Of a DNA stretch of 64,000 nt, positions 47,519 to 55,815 are shown piece by piece (within the stretch, counting starts at the first letter, position 1; each line of letters opens with the position of its first letter). The translations under genes and the position numbers were made by a program. The DNA is from Chitinophagaceae bacterium (GTDB taxonomy: Bacteria > Bacteroidota > Bacteroidia > Chitinophagales > Chitinophagaceae). The DNA is taken from the NCBI GenBank assembly GCA_016721725.1, contig JADKHN010000001.1, positions 496,001-560,000 on the forward strand. The letters are read 5' to 3'. The notes beneath the pieces are model-generated. The model made no database searches and was not told the origin of the DNA. It worked only from the letters and a program-made list of their open reading frames with translations.

Positions 47519-49102
47519 ATGAAAAAGATCCTGCTATTGAACAGCCTGGTGCTTTGCCTGGGCATTGCCATGGCCCAAACCATGCCGGCCGAAAAATACG
47601 CTTCTGTGATCACCGGAGCAGAATTGAAAAGACACCTGACCGTGATCGCCGGAGAGGAGATGGAGGGCCGGGAGACCGGTACGGAAGGGCAACGGAAAGC
47701 CGCCGAGTATATTCAGGCACAGTTCAAAACCATCGGACTTACAACAGCCCAGTCCCTGAAAGGATACCAGCAGTACTATCCCCTTTACCGCGACAGCCTG
47801 CAAAAGGCGGAACTGACGGTGGATGGCATGGTTGCTGAATTCGGAAAGGATTTCATCACACCGCTGAACAACAATGAGAACGGGAAATTCAAAGGGAAGA
47901 AAATGATCTTCGTCGGTTACGGTATCGATGATCCCAAATACAACGATTATGAAGGACTGGATGTCAAAGGCAAACTGGTGGTCTTCTTCCTCGGGGAACC
48001 CAAAAAAGAAGGGAAATTCCTGATCAACGGGACCAACCGGGGTTCGGAGTGGACCTTCCCGGGCATCTCAAAGAAACTCGCCGCGGCCGCGGCCAAGGGT
48101 GCGATCGGCGCTTTGATCATCAATCCCAGCCAGGAGATATTTAACCAGCGGGCGGTGGAGAGTGGAAAAAGAACCAATGTATATTATCCCCGCAACAGCT
48201 CCGGTGTCAAGAGCATCAATTTCGCACAGCTTTCACATGCCTTCGCCAGGACGGTGATCGGCGCCAATTTCGATACCCTGTTGAAGATCATCAAAGCGAA
48301 CGGAACGGTAGACAGGCAATGGGCCGTGGAAAAGAAACTGAAATCCGCTTTTCGATTTGAGAAATTCCGCGAGACCATCAATGCCAGTAATGTGGTCGGT
48401 ATCATTGAAGGTACGGACAAGAAAGATGAATTTGTTTTCATCACCGGGCATTATGATCACCTGGGCAAACGCGACGGCAAGATCTATTATGGCGCCGATG
48501 ATGATGGCAGCGGTACCTGCGGTGTCATCCAGATGGCAGCGGCTTTCGCCAAAGCCGCCTCGGAAGGATACCGGCCACGCCGCACCATCGTCTTCATGAC
48601 CGTCAGCGGGGAAGAAAAAGGACTTTGGGGAAGCGAATACTACAGCGACAACCCGCTATTCCCGTTGGATAAGACCAGTGTTGACCTGAATATTGATATG
48701 GTGGGCCGGATCGATACAGAAAGAAAGGCCGGCGATACCCTGAACTACGTTTATGTCATTGGCCATGATAAGCTGAGCAGCGACCTGGTGGTGATCAATG
48801 AAGGCGCAAACAAGAGATACACCAACCTGGTTCTGGATTACAAATTCGACGACCCAAATGATGTCAACCGCATTTATTTCCGCAGTGACCATTATAATTT
48901 CGCCCGTAAGGGAGTGCCCATTTTATTCTTTTACGACGGCATGCTGAAATCCGATTACCATAAACCCACTGACACGATCGACAAGATATACTGGGAACTT
49001 TATGAAAAAAGGGTTCGCATGATCTTTCATACCGCCTGGGAGATCGCAAACCGGGATGAAATGTTAAAGAGGGATATTCCGTTGACGATGGGAAGCAGGT
49101 AA
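47519..49102 (+). CDS. secreted M28-family aminopeptidase with PA domain
   Basis: The 527-residue protein has a signal peptide (about residues 1-19). Residues about 105-250 form a PA-like domain inserted in the M28 peptidase domain. Zinc ligands are visible in TGHYDHLG, GADDDGSGT, VSGEEKGLWG and NIDMVGRID, with the final His in YHKPTDTID. It should remove N-terminal residues from peptides in the periplasm or outside the cell. A related but distinct M28 enzyme is encoded at 50458, on the other side of the deoxyhypusine-synthase-like gene. A terminator follows at 49158. Confidence 0.94.
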   Translation: MKKILLLNSLVLCLGIAMAQTMPAEKYASVITGAELKRHLTVIAGEEMEGRETGTEGQRKAAEYIQAQFKTIGLTTAQSLKGYQQYYPLYRDSLQKAELTVDGMVAEFGKDFITPLNNNENGKFKGKKMIFVGYGIDDPKYNDYEGLDVKGKLVVFFLGEPKKEGKFLINGTNRGSEWTFPGISKKLAAAAAKGAIGALIINPSQEIFNQRAVESGKRTNVYYPRNSSGVKSINFAQLSHAFARTVIGANFDTLLKIIKANGTVDRQWAVEKKLKSAFRFEKFRETINASNVVGIIEGTDKKDEFVFITGHYDHLGKRDGKIYYGADDDGSGTCGVIQMAAAFAKAASEGYRPRRTIVFMTVSGEEKGLWGSEYYSDNPLFPLDKTSVDLNIDMVGRIDTERKAGDTLNYVYVIGHDKLSSDLVVINEGANKRYTNLVLDYKFDDPNDVNRIYFRSDHYNFARKGVPILFFYDGMLKSDYHKPTDTIDKIYWELYEKRVRMIFHTAWEIANRDEMLKRDIPLTMGSR

Positions 49103-49112
49103 GTCCCCCAAA

Positions 49113-49257
49113 CCCCCTCCGCCCCCTAAAGGGGGAACCGGTCCCTATAATATTAAAGAGCCTTCTGAAAATCAGAAGGCTCAATTTTTTATCCTGCTCA
49201 GAAAAAAAACACTTTGATGTATTATACCCCAAGTTCCCCTTTCAGGGGGCGGAGGGG
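49113..49257. repeat. inverted repeat CCCCTCCGCCCCCT around a terminator
   Basis: The arm at 49114-49136 (CCCCTCCGCCCCCT, AAA, then GGGGGAA) is repeated as its reverse complement at 49234-49257 with one or two changes. Each arm is itself a partial hairpin (CCCCCT-AAA-GGGGG). The terminator at 49158-49190 lies inside. The whole gap between two convergent genes is thus one nested fold. Confidence 0.75.
49158..49190 (+). terminator. terminator after the M28 gene
   Basis: Perfect 11-bp stem GAGCCTTCTGA/TCAGAAGGCTC with an AAA loop, then AATTTTTT. It is 56 bases after the stop codon. Confidence 0.85.
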
Positions 49258-50232
49258 TCACCAACCCAAAACCCACGCGAAGATCAGCGGAGCCACGATC
49301 GTAGCGTCGCTTTCCACGATGAATTTGGGCGTATGGATATCCAGTTTGCCCCAGGTGATCTTTTCGTTGGGCACGGCGCCAGAGTAAGATCCGTAAGACG
49401 TGGTGGAATCACTGATCTGGCAGAAATAACTCCAGAACGGCACATCATGCCATTCCAGGTCCTGGTACATCATGGGCACCACGCAGATGGGGAAATCACC
49501 GGCGATACCTCCCCCGATCTGGAAGAAGCCTACGCCTTTGCCGGAGGAATTGTTACGATACCAGTCGGCCAGCCAGACCATATATTCAATTCCGCTCTTC
49601 ATGGTACTGGCCTTCAATTCGTTCTTGATCACATAGGAAGCGAAGATATTTCCCATGGTGCTGTCTTCCCAGCCCGGCACAACAATGGGAATGTTCTTTT
49701 GTGCCGCCGCCAGCATCCAGCTGTTCTTCGGATCAATTTCATAATATTGTTCCAGGACACCGCTCAACAACATCTTGTACATGTATTCGTGCGGAAAATA
49801 ACGTTCCCCGCTTTCATCAGCTTCCTTCCATATCTTATGAATATGCTGCTGCAACCTGCGGAAGGCCTCTTCTTCCGGTATACAGGTATCAGTCACGCGG
49901 TTATAATGATTCTCCAGCAGGTCCCATTCTTCCTGCGGACTCAGGTCGCGGTAATTGGGTACCCGCTTGTAATGGCTGTGCGCCACCAGGTTCATGATAT
50001 CCTCTTCCAGGTTGGCGCCCGTACAACTGATGATGGCCACTTTATCCTGGCGGATCATTTCGGCCAGGCTTAATCCAAGCTCGGCGGTACTCATGGCGCC
50101 GGCCAGGGTGATCATCATCTTACCCCCCTCGTCCAGGTGGGTTACATATCCCTTGGCGGCGTCCATCAGGGCGGCGGCATTGAAGTGGCGGTAGTGGTGT
50201 TCGATGTAGGTTGAAACGGGTCCTTTGCTCAT
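49258..50232 (-). CDS. deoxyhypusine synthase-family protein
   Basis: In eukaryotes and archaea this family moves the aminobutyl group of spermidine to a lysine of eIF5A, a protein absent from bacteria. The 324-residue bacterial member keeps the NAD-binding and active-site segments: MITLAGAMSTAELG, SCTGANLEEDIMNL, GGGIAGDF, and ITWGKLD with Lys296 at the place of the catalytic lysine. Bacterial homologues have been linked to polyamine chemistry such as homospermidine formation. That role is inference here. It lies between two secreted M28 peptidase genes and has its own promoter at 50272-50279. Confidence 0.92.
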   Translation of the reverse strand: MSKGPVSTYIEHHYRHFNAAALMDAAKGYVTHLDEGGKMMITLAGAMSTAELGLSLAEMIRQDKVAIISCTGANLEEDIMNLVAHSHYKRVPNYRDLSPQEEWDLLENHYNRVTDTCIPEEEAFRRLQQHIHKIWKEADESGERYFPHEYMYKMLLSGVLEQYYEIDPKNSWMLAAAQKNIPIVVPGWEDSTMGNIFASYVIKNELKASTMKSGIEYMVWLADWYRNNSSGKGVGFFQIGGGIAGDFPICVVPMMYQDLEWHDVPFWSYFCQISDSTTSYGSYSGAVPNEKITWGKLDIHTPKFIVESDATIVAPLIFAWVLGW

Positions 50233-50271
50233 TTGTATTTGTCACCCTGAGTTTTGTGAAGGGTAAGGCTG

Positions 50272-50279
50272 CAAAAGTA
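50272..50279 (-). promoter_or_regulatory. promoter -7 box of the deoxyhypusine-synthase-like gene
   Basis: TACTTTTG on the minus strand is a full match, with a predicted start near 50265 and a leader of about 33 bases. Confidence 0.55.
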
Positions 50280-50368
50280 ATTTTTTTTATGGAGCCGGCG
50301 ATTGAATTTCTCTTCCCCTTCACCGGTGTCGCACCCTTGTACTTCAGCAATAAATGGGCTTTTTTATG

Positions 50369-50416
50369 CGGTTTCGGGCCTGGTCAGACGAGGGCGTCAG
50401 ACCAGGCCCGAAACCG
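50369..50416. repeat. bipartite hairpin repeat, variant with 17-bp arms
   Basis: Perfect 17-base outer arms (50369-50385 and 50400-50416, reading CGGTTTCGGGCCTGGTC on the left), single A residues facing each other at 50386 and 50399, inner arms GACG/CGTC and an AGGG loop. The A:A mismatch and the CAGAC junctions match the copies at 4100, 42371 and 63690, although the inner stem is shorter. It sits between two divergent genes. Confidence 0.85.
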
Positions 50417-50457
50417 TTTATTCACATTCTTCGTATATTTAAGTTCAAGCCCTCATC

Positions 50458-51804
50458 ATGAAAAATCTGCTCATCCTCGTTCTCCTGTTTTCCTTTAACG
50501 CTGCCCGTTCCCAAACCATCATCCAGCGCGACCCCGAAATTGAAAAGATGCTCAAAGAGGTTTCCGCCGACTCCCTGCAGTCTTATATCAAAACCCTGGT
50601 TTCCTTTGGCACCCGGAATACACTGAGTACGCAAAGCGATCCGAAGAGAGGGATCGGCGCGGCCCGCAACTGGGTGCTCAGCCGGTTCAATGAGATGTCA
50701 AAAAAATCGGGAGGCAGGCTCAGTGCGATGATCGACACCACTACGTTATTACCGGACGGGAAAAGGGTGGACCGCAGCCTGATCCTTGGAAACGTTGTCG
50801 CCACATTGCCCGGTACCGACCCCAACGATAACCGGATCTTCCTCATCAGCGGACACCTCGACAATATGCGTTCCAGTCCGACAGATAGTATCGGCGATGC
50901 CCCCGGAGCGAATGATGATGGCAGCGGTACGGCCGCAGTTTTGGAATGTGCCCGTGTGATGAGCAAATATGCTTTCCCGGCCACGATCATTTTTGTAGCC
51001 GTCAGCGGGGAAGAACAGGGTTTGCTGGGCGCCAATTTCATGAGCGAGAAAATGAAAAAAGAGAACCGCAACATAGAAGCCGTTTTGAATAACGATATCA
51101 TGGGCAGCAACAACAGCAATGAGACCGGCATCATTGATAACACCAAAGTGAGGATATTCAGTGAAGGCCTGCCCGCTTTTGAAACCGAGAAGAATGCCAT
51201 CAATATCCGAAACCTGGGATTGGAGAACGACGGAAAAGCGCGTCAACTGGCCCGCTATGTGAAAGAGGTGGGGGAACGTTATGTCGAGAACCTCCAGGTG
51301 GTTTTGGTTTACCGGAACGACCGGTTCCTGCGTGGCGGAGACCATACCCCTTATGTACAACGCGGCTTTGCTGCCGTACGCATTACCGAAATGAACGAGA
51401 ATTATACCCACCAGCACCAGGATGTCAGGACGGAGAACAACATCGTATATGGCGACCTGCCCGAATACATGGATTTTGAATACCTGCGAAAGAACACCTG
51501 CCTCAACCTGGCCAATCTCGCCAACCTGGCCAAGGCGCCTTCCATGCCCGATTCGGTGAAGATCGAAGTGAGGAGATTGAGTAATTCCAGTTTCCTTACC
51601 TGGAAAGCCCCGCGTTCCGGAAAGGTGAAAGGGTATTATGTGCTCGTCAGGGAGACCACCAGCGCCTTCTGGCAGCGGAAGATATTCACCCCCGGTACCG
51701 AGATGCGCCTACCCCTTTCCAAAGACAATTATTTCTTCGCGGTGCAATCGGTGAATGAGAACGGAAATGAGAGCCTGCCCGTGGTTCCGCTACCGGCCCG
51801 ATAA
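50458..51804 (+). CDS. secreted M28-family peptidase
   Basis: The 448-residue protein has a signal peptide (about residues 1-17). Its M28 zinc-peptidase domain has ligands in ISGHLDNMRS, GANDDGSGTAAVLE, VSGEEQGLLGAN and LNNDIMGSN, and a late histidine pair (YTHQHQDVR). A fibronectin-III-like C-terminal domain follows (about 360-448, ending FAVQSVNENGNESLPVV). It lacks the PA insert of the M28 protein at 47519. It is likely periplasmic or released. A weak -7 box (TATATTTA) is at 50434-50441. Confidence 0.93.
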   Translation: MKNLLILVLLFSFNAARSQTIIQRDPEIEKMLKEVSADSLQSYIKTLVSFGTRNTLSTQSDPKRGIGAARNWVLSRFNEMSKKSGGRLSAMIDTTTLLPDGKRVDRSLILGNVVATLPGTDPNDNRIFLISGHLDNMRSSPTDSIGDAPGANDDGSGTAAVLECARVMSKYAFPATIIFVAVSGEEQGLLGANFMSEKMKKENRNIEAVLNNDIMGSNNSNETGIIDNTKVRIFSEGLPAFETEKNAINIRNLGLENDGKARQLARYVKEVGERYVENLQVVLVYRNDRFLRGGDHTPYVQRGFAAVRITEMNENYTHQHQDVRTENNIVYGDLPEYMDFEYLRKNTCLNLANLANLAKAPSMPDSVKIEVRRLSNSSFLTWKAPRSGKVKGYYVLVRETTSAFWQRKIFTPGTEMRLPLSKDNYFFAVQSVNENGNESLPVVPLPAR

Positions 51805-51856
51805 AACTTTGCCAAGGAAATTCAACTTTGCCAAAGTTTTGAACTTTGGCAAAGTT
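51804..51856. repeat. ACTTTGCCAAAG hairpin repeat
   Basis: Perfect 14-base arms AACTTTGCCAAAGT (51824-51837) and ACTTTGGCAAAGTT (51843-51856) around TTTGA. A partial direct copy AAACTTTGCCAA stands just before, at 51804-51815. It starts at the last base of the M28 stop codon and may act as its 3' end, without a U-run. Confidence 0.8.
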
Positions 51857-51925
51857 CCCGATCAACCCGCCGGTAGTCTGCTTTCACCATTCAACATGAA
51901 AAACGGTCGTTCAACGAAAATTTAT

Positions 51926-51964
51926 TTGCTTTTTTTGATTAGTATTTAGATATTTGTCTAAATA
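51926..51964 (+). promoter_or_regulatory. sdpR promoter with overlapping operator
   Basis: TTG (51926-51928), a 20-base spacer and GATATTTG (51949-51956, 7 of 8) form the promoter. Inverted arms TATTTAGA (51943-51950) and TCTAAATA (51957-51964) frame the -7 box, as expected of an autorepressor site. Confidence 0.65.
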
Positions 51965-51979
51965 TACAATCGTCTAAGC

Positions 51980-52240
51980 ATGAACCTGCTCTTCAAAGCG
52001 TTAAACGACGCCACCCGGAGGGAGATCCTCGAAATGCTGAAAAAAGGCGATCTCACCGCCGGAGAGATCGCCGACCGCTTCCACATCAGCAAGCCAAGCA
52101 TATCCCACCACCTCGACCTGTTGCGTCAGGCCGGATTGGTTCAATCGGTCAAGGAAGGCCAGTACATCTTCTATTCACTCAACACCACGGTCATGGATGA
52201 GATCGTGAAATGGTTCGTGGGATTCAAAACAAAAAAATAA
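51980..52240 (+). CDS. sdpR: ArsR/SdpR-family autorepressor
   Basis: The 86-residue protein is one winged helix-turn-helix domain: LFKALNDATRREILEMLKKGDLTAGEIADRFHISKPSISHHLDLLRQAGLV. This matches the SdpR autorepressor group within the ArsR family. It has no metal-binding cysteines. In Bacillus subtilis SdpR represses its own operon and is held at the membrane by SdpI. Here sdpI follows after 11 bases, so the pair is conserved. An 8-bp inverted repeat covers its -7 box. The sdpABC toxin genes are not present in the window. Confidence 0.93.
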   Translation: MNLLFKALNDATRREILEMLKKGDLTAGEIADRFHISKPSISHHLDLLRQAGLVQSVKEGQYIFYSLNTTVMDEIVKWFVGFKTKK

Positions 52241-52251
52241 AATTCATTGAT

Positions 52252-52929
52252 ATGAAACAGTCCAGATTATTTCACCTGCTATTCCCCTTCATCGTGCTGT
52301 CCATTCCCTGGGTCTACCTGGCATTCATCTGGGATGACCTGCCGGCCAGGATCCCCACGCATTTCGGCATCAGCGGGGAGCCCGACCAGTATGGGTCCAG
52401 GAACAGCATCTTCATCGCCCCGGTGATCATCACCATAGCCGGGCTGCTGATGTACTTCATCATGCGGAACATCCATAAGATCGATCCAAAAAGAAAATAC
52501 ACCGCCACTACGGCCGCGGTATTGTCGAAAATGGCGGTCATCACCATCATCTTTCTTTGCGGCGTTTCCCTGATGGTGTTTTACTGGACGCTGAAGGGCA
52601 AAGTGGAGGGACTGCCGGTATTGTTCTGCTTCATGGGTCTTTTCTTCGCCTACCTGGGAAACCTGATGCACAGCATCAAACCCAATTATTTCGCCGGCTT
52701 CAGGATACCCTGGGCGCTGGAGAATGAAGAGAACTGGAGAAAGACGCATCAGCTGGCCAGCAAGATCTGGTTCGTGGGCGGTATCCTGATCGCGATACTC
52801 GCCCTGATGCTGAATATGAAGGCCATGCTCTTTGTCTTGTTCGGACTCCTGTTCATCATGACCATCATCCCGGTGGTCTATTCTTATAACTTGTATCGCC
52901 AATCCACCAATCAACCCAATAATGAATAG
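52252..52929 (+). CDS. SdpI-like membrane protein with DUF1648 domain
   Basis: The 225-residue protein has about six membrane segments. The N-terminal DUF1648 region has the sequence LPARIPTHFGISGEPDQYGSR near residue 30. The SdpI-type C-terminal part has GNLMHSIKPNYFAGFRIPWALENEENWRKTH, the family hallmark. In Bacillus subtilis SdpI gives immunity to the SDP toxin and sequesters SdpR. I chose the ATG at 52252 rather than the upstream frame start inside sdpR. It lies in an operon with sdpR and, three bases later, an alpha/beta hydrolase gene. Confidence 0.92.
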   Translation: MKQSRLFHLLFPFIVLSIPWVYLAFIWDDLPARIPTHFGISGEPDQYGSRNSIFIAPVIITIAGLLMYFIMRNIHKIDPKRKYTATTAAVLSKMAVITIIFLCGVSLMVFYWTLKGKVEGLPVLFCFMGLFFAYLGNLMHSIKPNYFAGFRIPWALENEENWRKTHQLASKIWFVGGILIAILALMLNMKAMLFVLFGLLFIMTIIPVVYSYNLYRQSTNQPNNE

Positions 52930-52932
52930 TTT

Positions 52933-54387
52933 ATGAAAAAGCTGATGTTCCTGCTTTGTATTTTGATGGGCACCCAATCCCAGGCCCAGTCTCCTTCCGG
53001 CACCTGGGAAGGCAACCTCTCCGTTCAGGGAACGGAAATTCCGCTGGTCATTCACATCAGTCCGGATAGCGCCGGCAAACTCACGGCCAGTTTTGACAGC
53101 CCTTCCCAGCATGCCTATAACCTGCCCTGCAGTGAGGTGATCCTGAAAGGTGACAGCCTCATTTTAATGATGAAGATCCTCAATGGCAGGTACGCCGGGG
53201 TCCTGGACGCTGACATGAAACAGATCAAGGGTACCTGGTACCAGGGTGGCGCTTCACTTCCCTTAACCGTCAATAAAACATCGGAAGCGGTGATCAAACA
53301 TGAGGTCAAACGTCCTCAGACACCCAAGGCCCCCTTTCCTTATGCTTCGGAAGAAGTGAGTTATGAGAACGCAGACCGGAGCATCCGGTTTGGCGGAACC
53401 TTCACGGTACCATTGCCGGATCCCAATGTCGAATATTTCAGGGCCCCGGTTTATCCCACCGTATTACTGATCACCGGCAGTGGTAAGCAGGACCGGGATG
53501 AGTCCCTGATGGGCCACAAACCATTTTGGATCATCGCCGATTACCTGAGCCGGAACGGGATCGCCGTATTGCGTGTGGATGACCGGGATATGGGTAAGAC
53601 CACCGGTGATTTCAGCAAGGCCACATCGGCCGATTTTGCCAAAGATGTGGAAGCGGGCATCAACTACCTCAGAACCAGAAAGGATGTGGACACCAATTTC
53701 ATCGGCCTCCTCGGACACAGTGAGGGCGGGTTGATCGCGCCAATGGTAGCGTATAAAAGAACGGATATCCGGTTTATTGTTCTGCTGGCCGGGCCCGGTG
53801 TGAAGATCATCGACCTGATGGAAGCACAAACCATTGACGTTGCCGCCTCTGCCGGGATACCAAAAGAAGAACTGGAGCAATTTCGACCATTGTACAAAAA
53901 ACTGGTGACGGCGTTCCTGTCTGAAAATGATTCCGCAAAATCCTTCCAAAAAGCGGTCCGTGTATTTAATAAATGGCGGAAGAACATCCCCGATTCCGTG
54001 GTGCTGCATACGACCGGGGTAAAGGATGAAAAGACCCTGCAGGAGTATATCAGGACCTCTGCGGAGAGCTACAGGCCCGGTATAAACCCCTGGTTCAATT
54101 ATTTCATTCAATTCGATCCGGCCGTTTATTTATCGCAGGTCAAATGCCCGGTTCTGGCGCTTAACGGAGAAAACGACATCCAGGTGGCGGCAAAACCGAA
54201 TTTGAAAGCAATAGAAACCGCGCTGAAAAAAGGCGGGAATCTCCGTTTTACGACAAAAGAAATGCCCGGACTGAATCACCTGTTCCAGCGCTGCATAGAA
54301 TGCACTGTTGCCGAATATGGCGAACTGGAAGAGACCTTTTCGGCTGAAACCCTGAAAATGGTCGTGGATTGGATCAAAGGTTTATAA
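52933..54387 (+). CDS. secreted alpha/beta hydrolase
   Basis: The 484-residue protein has a signal peptide (about residues 1-18, ending SQAQ). Next comes a beta-rich N-terminal domain (about 20-120), then an alpha/beta hydrolase domain (about 150-484) of the serine aminopeptidase S33 type. The nucleophile elbow is GHSEGGL near residue 258. NGENDIQVAAKPNLKAI supplies the likely acid and GLNHLFQ the histidine. Substrates of this Bacteroidota group are mostly unknown esters or peptides. The gene starts three bases after the sdpI-like gene and is probably under SdpR control, which is inference. Confidence 0.9.
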   Translation: MKKLMFLLCILMGTQSQAQSPSGTWEGNLSVQGTEIPLVIHISPDSAGKLTASFDSPSQHAYNLPCSEVILKGDSLILMMKILNGRYAGVLDADMKQIKGTWYQGGASLPLTVNKTSEAVIKHEVKRPQTPKAPFPYASEEVSYENADRSIRFGGTFTVPLPDPNVEYFRAPVYPTVLLITGSGKQDRDESLMGHKPFWIIADYLSRNGIAVLRVDDRDMGKTTGDFSKATSADFAKDVEAGINYLRTRKDVDTNFIGLLGHSEGGLIAPMVAYKRTDIRFIVLLAGPGVKIIDLMEAQTIDVAASAGIPKEELEQFRPLYKKLVTAFLSENDSAKSFQKAVRVFNKWRKNIPDSVVLHTTGVKDEKTLQEYIRTSAESYRPGINPWFNYFIQFDPAVYLSQVKCPVLALNGENDIQVAAKPNLKAIETALKKGGNLRFTTKEMPGLNHLFQRCIECTVAEYGELEETFSAETLKMVVDWIKGL

Positions 54388-54410
54388 AAAAACCCCCGGC
54401 ATTCCGGGGG
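54386..54410 (-). terminator. terminator of the PepSY-like gene
   Basis: On the minus strand stem CCCCCGG/CCGGGGG (54393-54410) with a four-base loop is followed by seven Us. It lies 23 bases after the minus-strand stop codon and just beyond the stop of the convergent hydrolase gene. Confidence 0.85.
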
Positions 54411-54433
54411 CTATGAAAATCAACAGAACCTGT

Positions 54434-54880
54434 TCACTTTTTGCTTTTGCTTTCGATCTCCACTTCGCCATTGGCGTTGCCTTTCAGTTTCAGCGTTTGT
54501 TTGCTGTTCTCGGCGCTAAGGTAATAATGGGTCTGCCCCTCGTAATTCAGTTCAAAGGCCTGTGCGGAAAACGTGTAGCCTTCGAATTTCCTGTTCAGCT
54601 CCATGGAAAGGCCCAGTGGTAATTGCGCCAATCCGATCCGGCGGGAGGTTCCCACCAGTTCGCCTTTTTCGTTGTAGGCCGCATCCACCTTGTCGTTTTG
54701 CAGGGTGAAGGAGGCAAAATAAAAATCGCTGATCTTTTCCCAGCTGACCTGGCTGGCTCCGGAGAAATCGGCCCTGAAGGCGGCTTTTACTTCTTCCGTG
54801 ACATTGTCGCCATCAGCGGCGAATGCGGTGGTGGTCAACAGCATGATGACGGCTGTAAAAATGGTTGTGAGCTTTTTCAT
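54434..54880 (-). CDS. small periplasmic PepSY-like protein
   Basis: The 148-residue protein has a signal peptide (about residues 1-21, ending AFAA). A mature part follows with FRADFSGASQVSWEKISDFYFASFTLQNDKVDAAYNEKGELVGTSR. This pattern (WE, then Y/F-rich strand, then AYNEKGEL) is typical of the small PepSY-like/DUF2874 proteins of Bacteroidota, but the family call is inference. Function is unknown. I chose the start at 54880 because the signal peptide begins there; the frame extends 19 codons further up. A full -7 box lies at 54940-54947. Confidence 0.82.
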   Translation of the reverse strand: MKKLTTIFTAVIMLLTTTAFAADGDNVTEEVKAAFRADFSGASQVSWEKISDFYFASFTLQNDKVDAAYNEKGELVGTSRRIGLAQLPLGLSMELNRKFEGYTFSAQAFELNYEGQTHYYLSAENSKQTLKLKGNANGEVEIESKSKK

Positions 54881-54939
54881 AACTATACTTTTTTGTTGGT
54901 TAAAAATGGCTGCTTCATGGCTGCAGCGGATTGACAAGA

Positions 54940-54947
54940 CAAAAATA
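54940..54947 (-). promoter_or_regulatory. promoter -7 box of the PepSY-like gene
   Basis: TATTTTTG on the minus strand is a full match to TAnnTTTG. The predicted start near 54933 gives a leader of about 50 bases. Confidence 0.5.
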
Positions 54948-55191
54948 TCCCGGCCTGGCTCCCCGTAAAAGCGAATTGGGATTGATGACGTTAATAAACG
55001 TTAAGGGAACGATGAGTGGTAGCCCGACAGGGATCCATTTCCCATTGACATTTTATAAAACCCTTGCCGGTATTGATTTTCAAGGCTTTTCTTAAGGAAA
55101 TACTAAAATCGTAGTTCAGACTGTTAAAAAGTGACGAAGGCAGTCCCAAACTTTCTTTCGGCCTTTACCAGCCATTCGCGAAGTTTGCGGT

Positions 55192-55788
55192 ATGAATTAC
55201 CTGGCGCACGCCTATTTGTCGTTCAATCTGCCCGAGATCCTCCTGGGCAATATGATCAGCGATTTCGTGAAAGGGAAGAAACAGTTCTCCTACCCGGCCC
55301 AGGTACAGGTTGGCATCCGGCTCCACCGGGCCATCGATCAATTCACCGATACCCATGAAGCCACCCGCGAACTCAAGTCGGTATTCAGACCGCATTATCG
55401 TTTGTATGCCGGCGCATTCGCCGATGTGGTGTACGATCATTTCCTCGCCAACGATGACCTGGTCTTCGCCACGGAACAGGAACTGAAGCAATTTACGCAC
55501 AGCACCTACCACTATCTCCAGCAGGGCCGATCCTGGTTCCCGCCCCCCTTCGACAGGATGTTCCCCTATATGAGCGGGCAGGACTGGCTGTATCATTACC
55601 GGTTCCGGGAAGGGATCTATAAGAGTTTCCATGGCCTGGTAAGGCGTGCCGCATACCTGGAAGAATGTGAAACCGCTTTCGCTGTCTTCAATAAAGAATA
55701 TGAGAAGCTCCGGTCCTGTTATACGGCCTTCTTCCCCGAACTGAAGTCCTTTTCGGTTGAACACTTACAGCAATTATTGAAAGCCTGA
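55192..55788 (+). CDS. acyl carrier protein phosphodiesterase-like protein (AcpH family)
   Basis: AcpH removes the 4'-phosphopantetheine arm from acyl carrier protein. The 198-residue protein has the family's His/Asp motifs: MNYLAHAYLSF at the start, GNMISDFVKG, LHRAIDQFTDTH and FADVVYDHFLA. These fit the HD-domain-like metal site. Length is as expected (about 195). The start codon is directly followed by the conserved MNYLAHA motif. An upstream weak -7 element (GAAGTTTG) lies about five bases before the ATG. The DUF2911 gene follows with its own promoter. Confidence 0.9.
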   Translation: MNYLAHAYLSFNLPEILLGNMISDFVKGKKQFSYPAQVQVGIRLHRAIDQFTDTHEATRELKSVFRPHYRLYAGAFADVVYDHFLANDDLVFATEQELKQFTHSTYHYLQQGRSWFPPPFDRMFPYMSGQDWLYHYRFREGIYKSFHGLVRRAAYLEECETAFAVFNKEYEKLRSCYTAFFPELKSFSVEHLQQLLKA

Positions 55789-55794
55789 TTGGTT

Positions 55795-55802
55795 TATCTT
55801 TG
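55795..55802 (+). promoter_or_regulatory. promoter -7 box of the DUF2911 gene
   Basis: TATCTTTG is a full match, seven bases after the AcpH-like stop codon and 13 bases before the ATG at 55816. This gives a leader of only a few bases. Confidence 0.5.
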
Positions 55803-55815
55803 GTAAAACTTTTTT

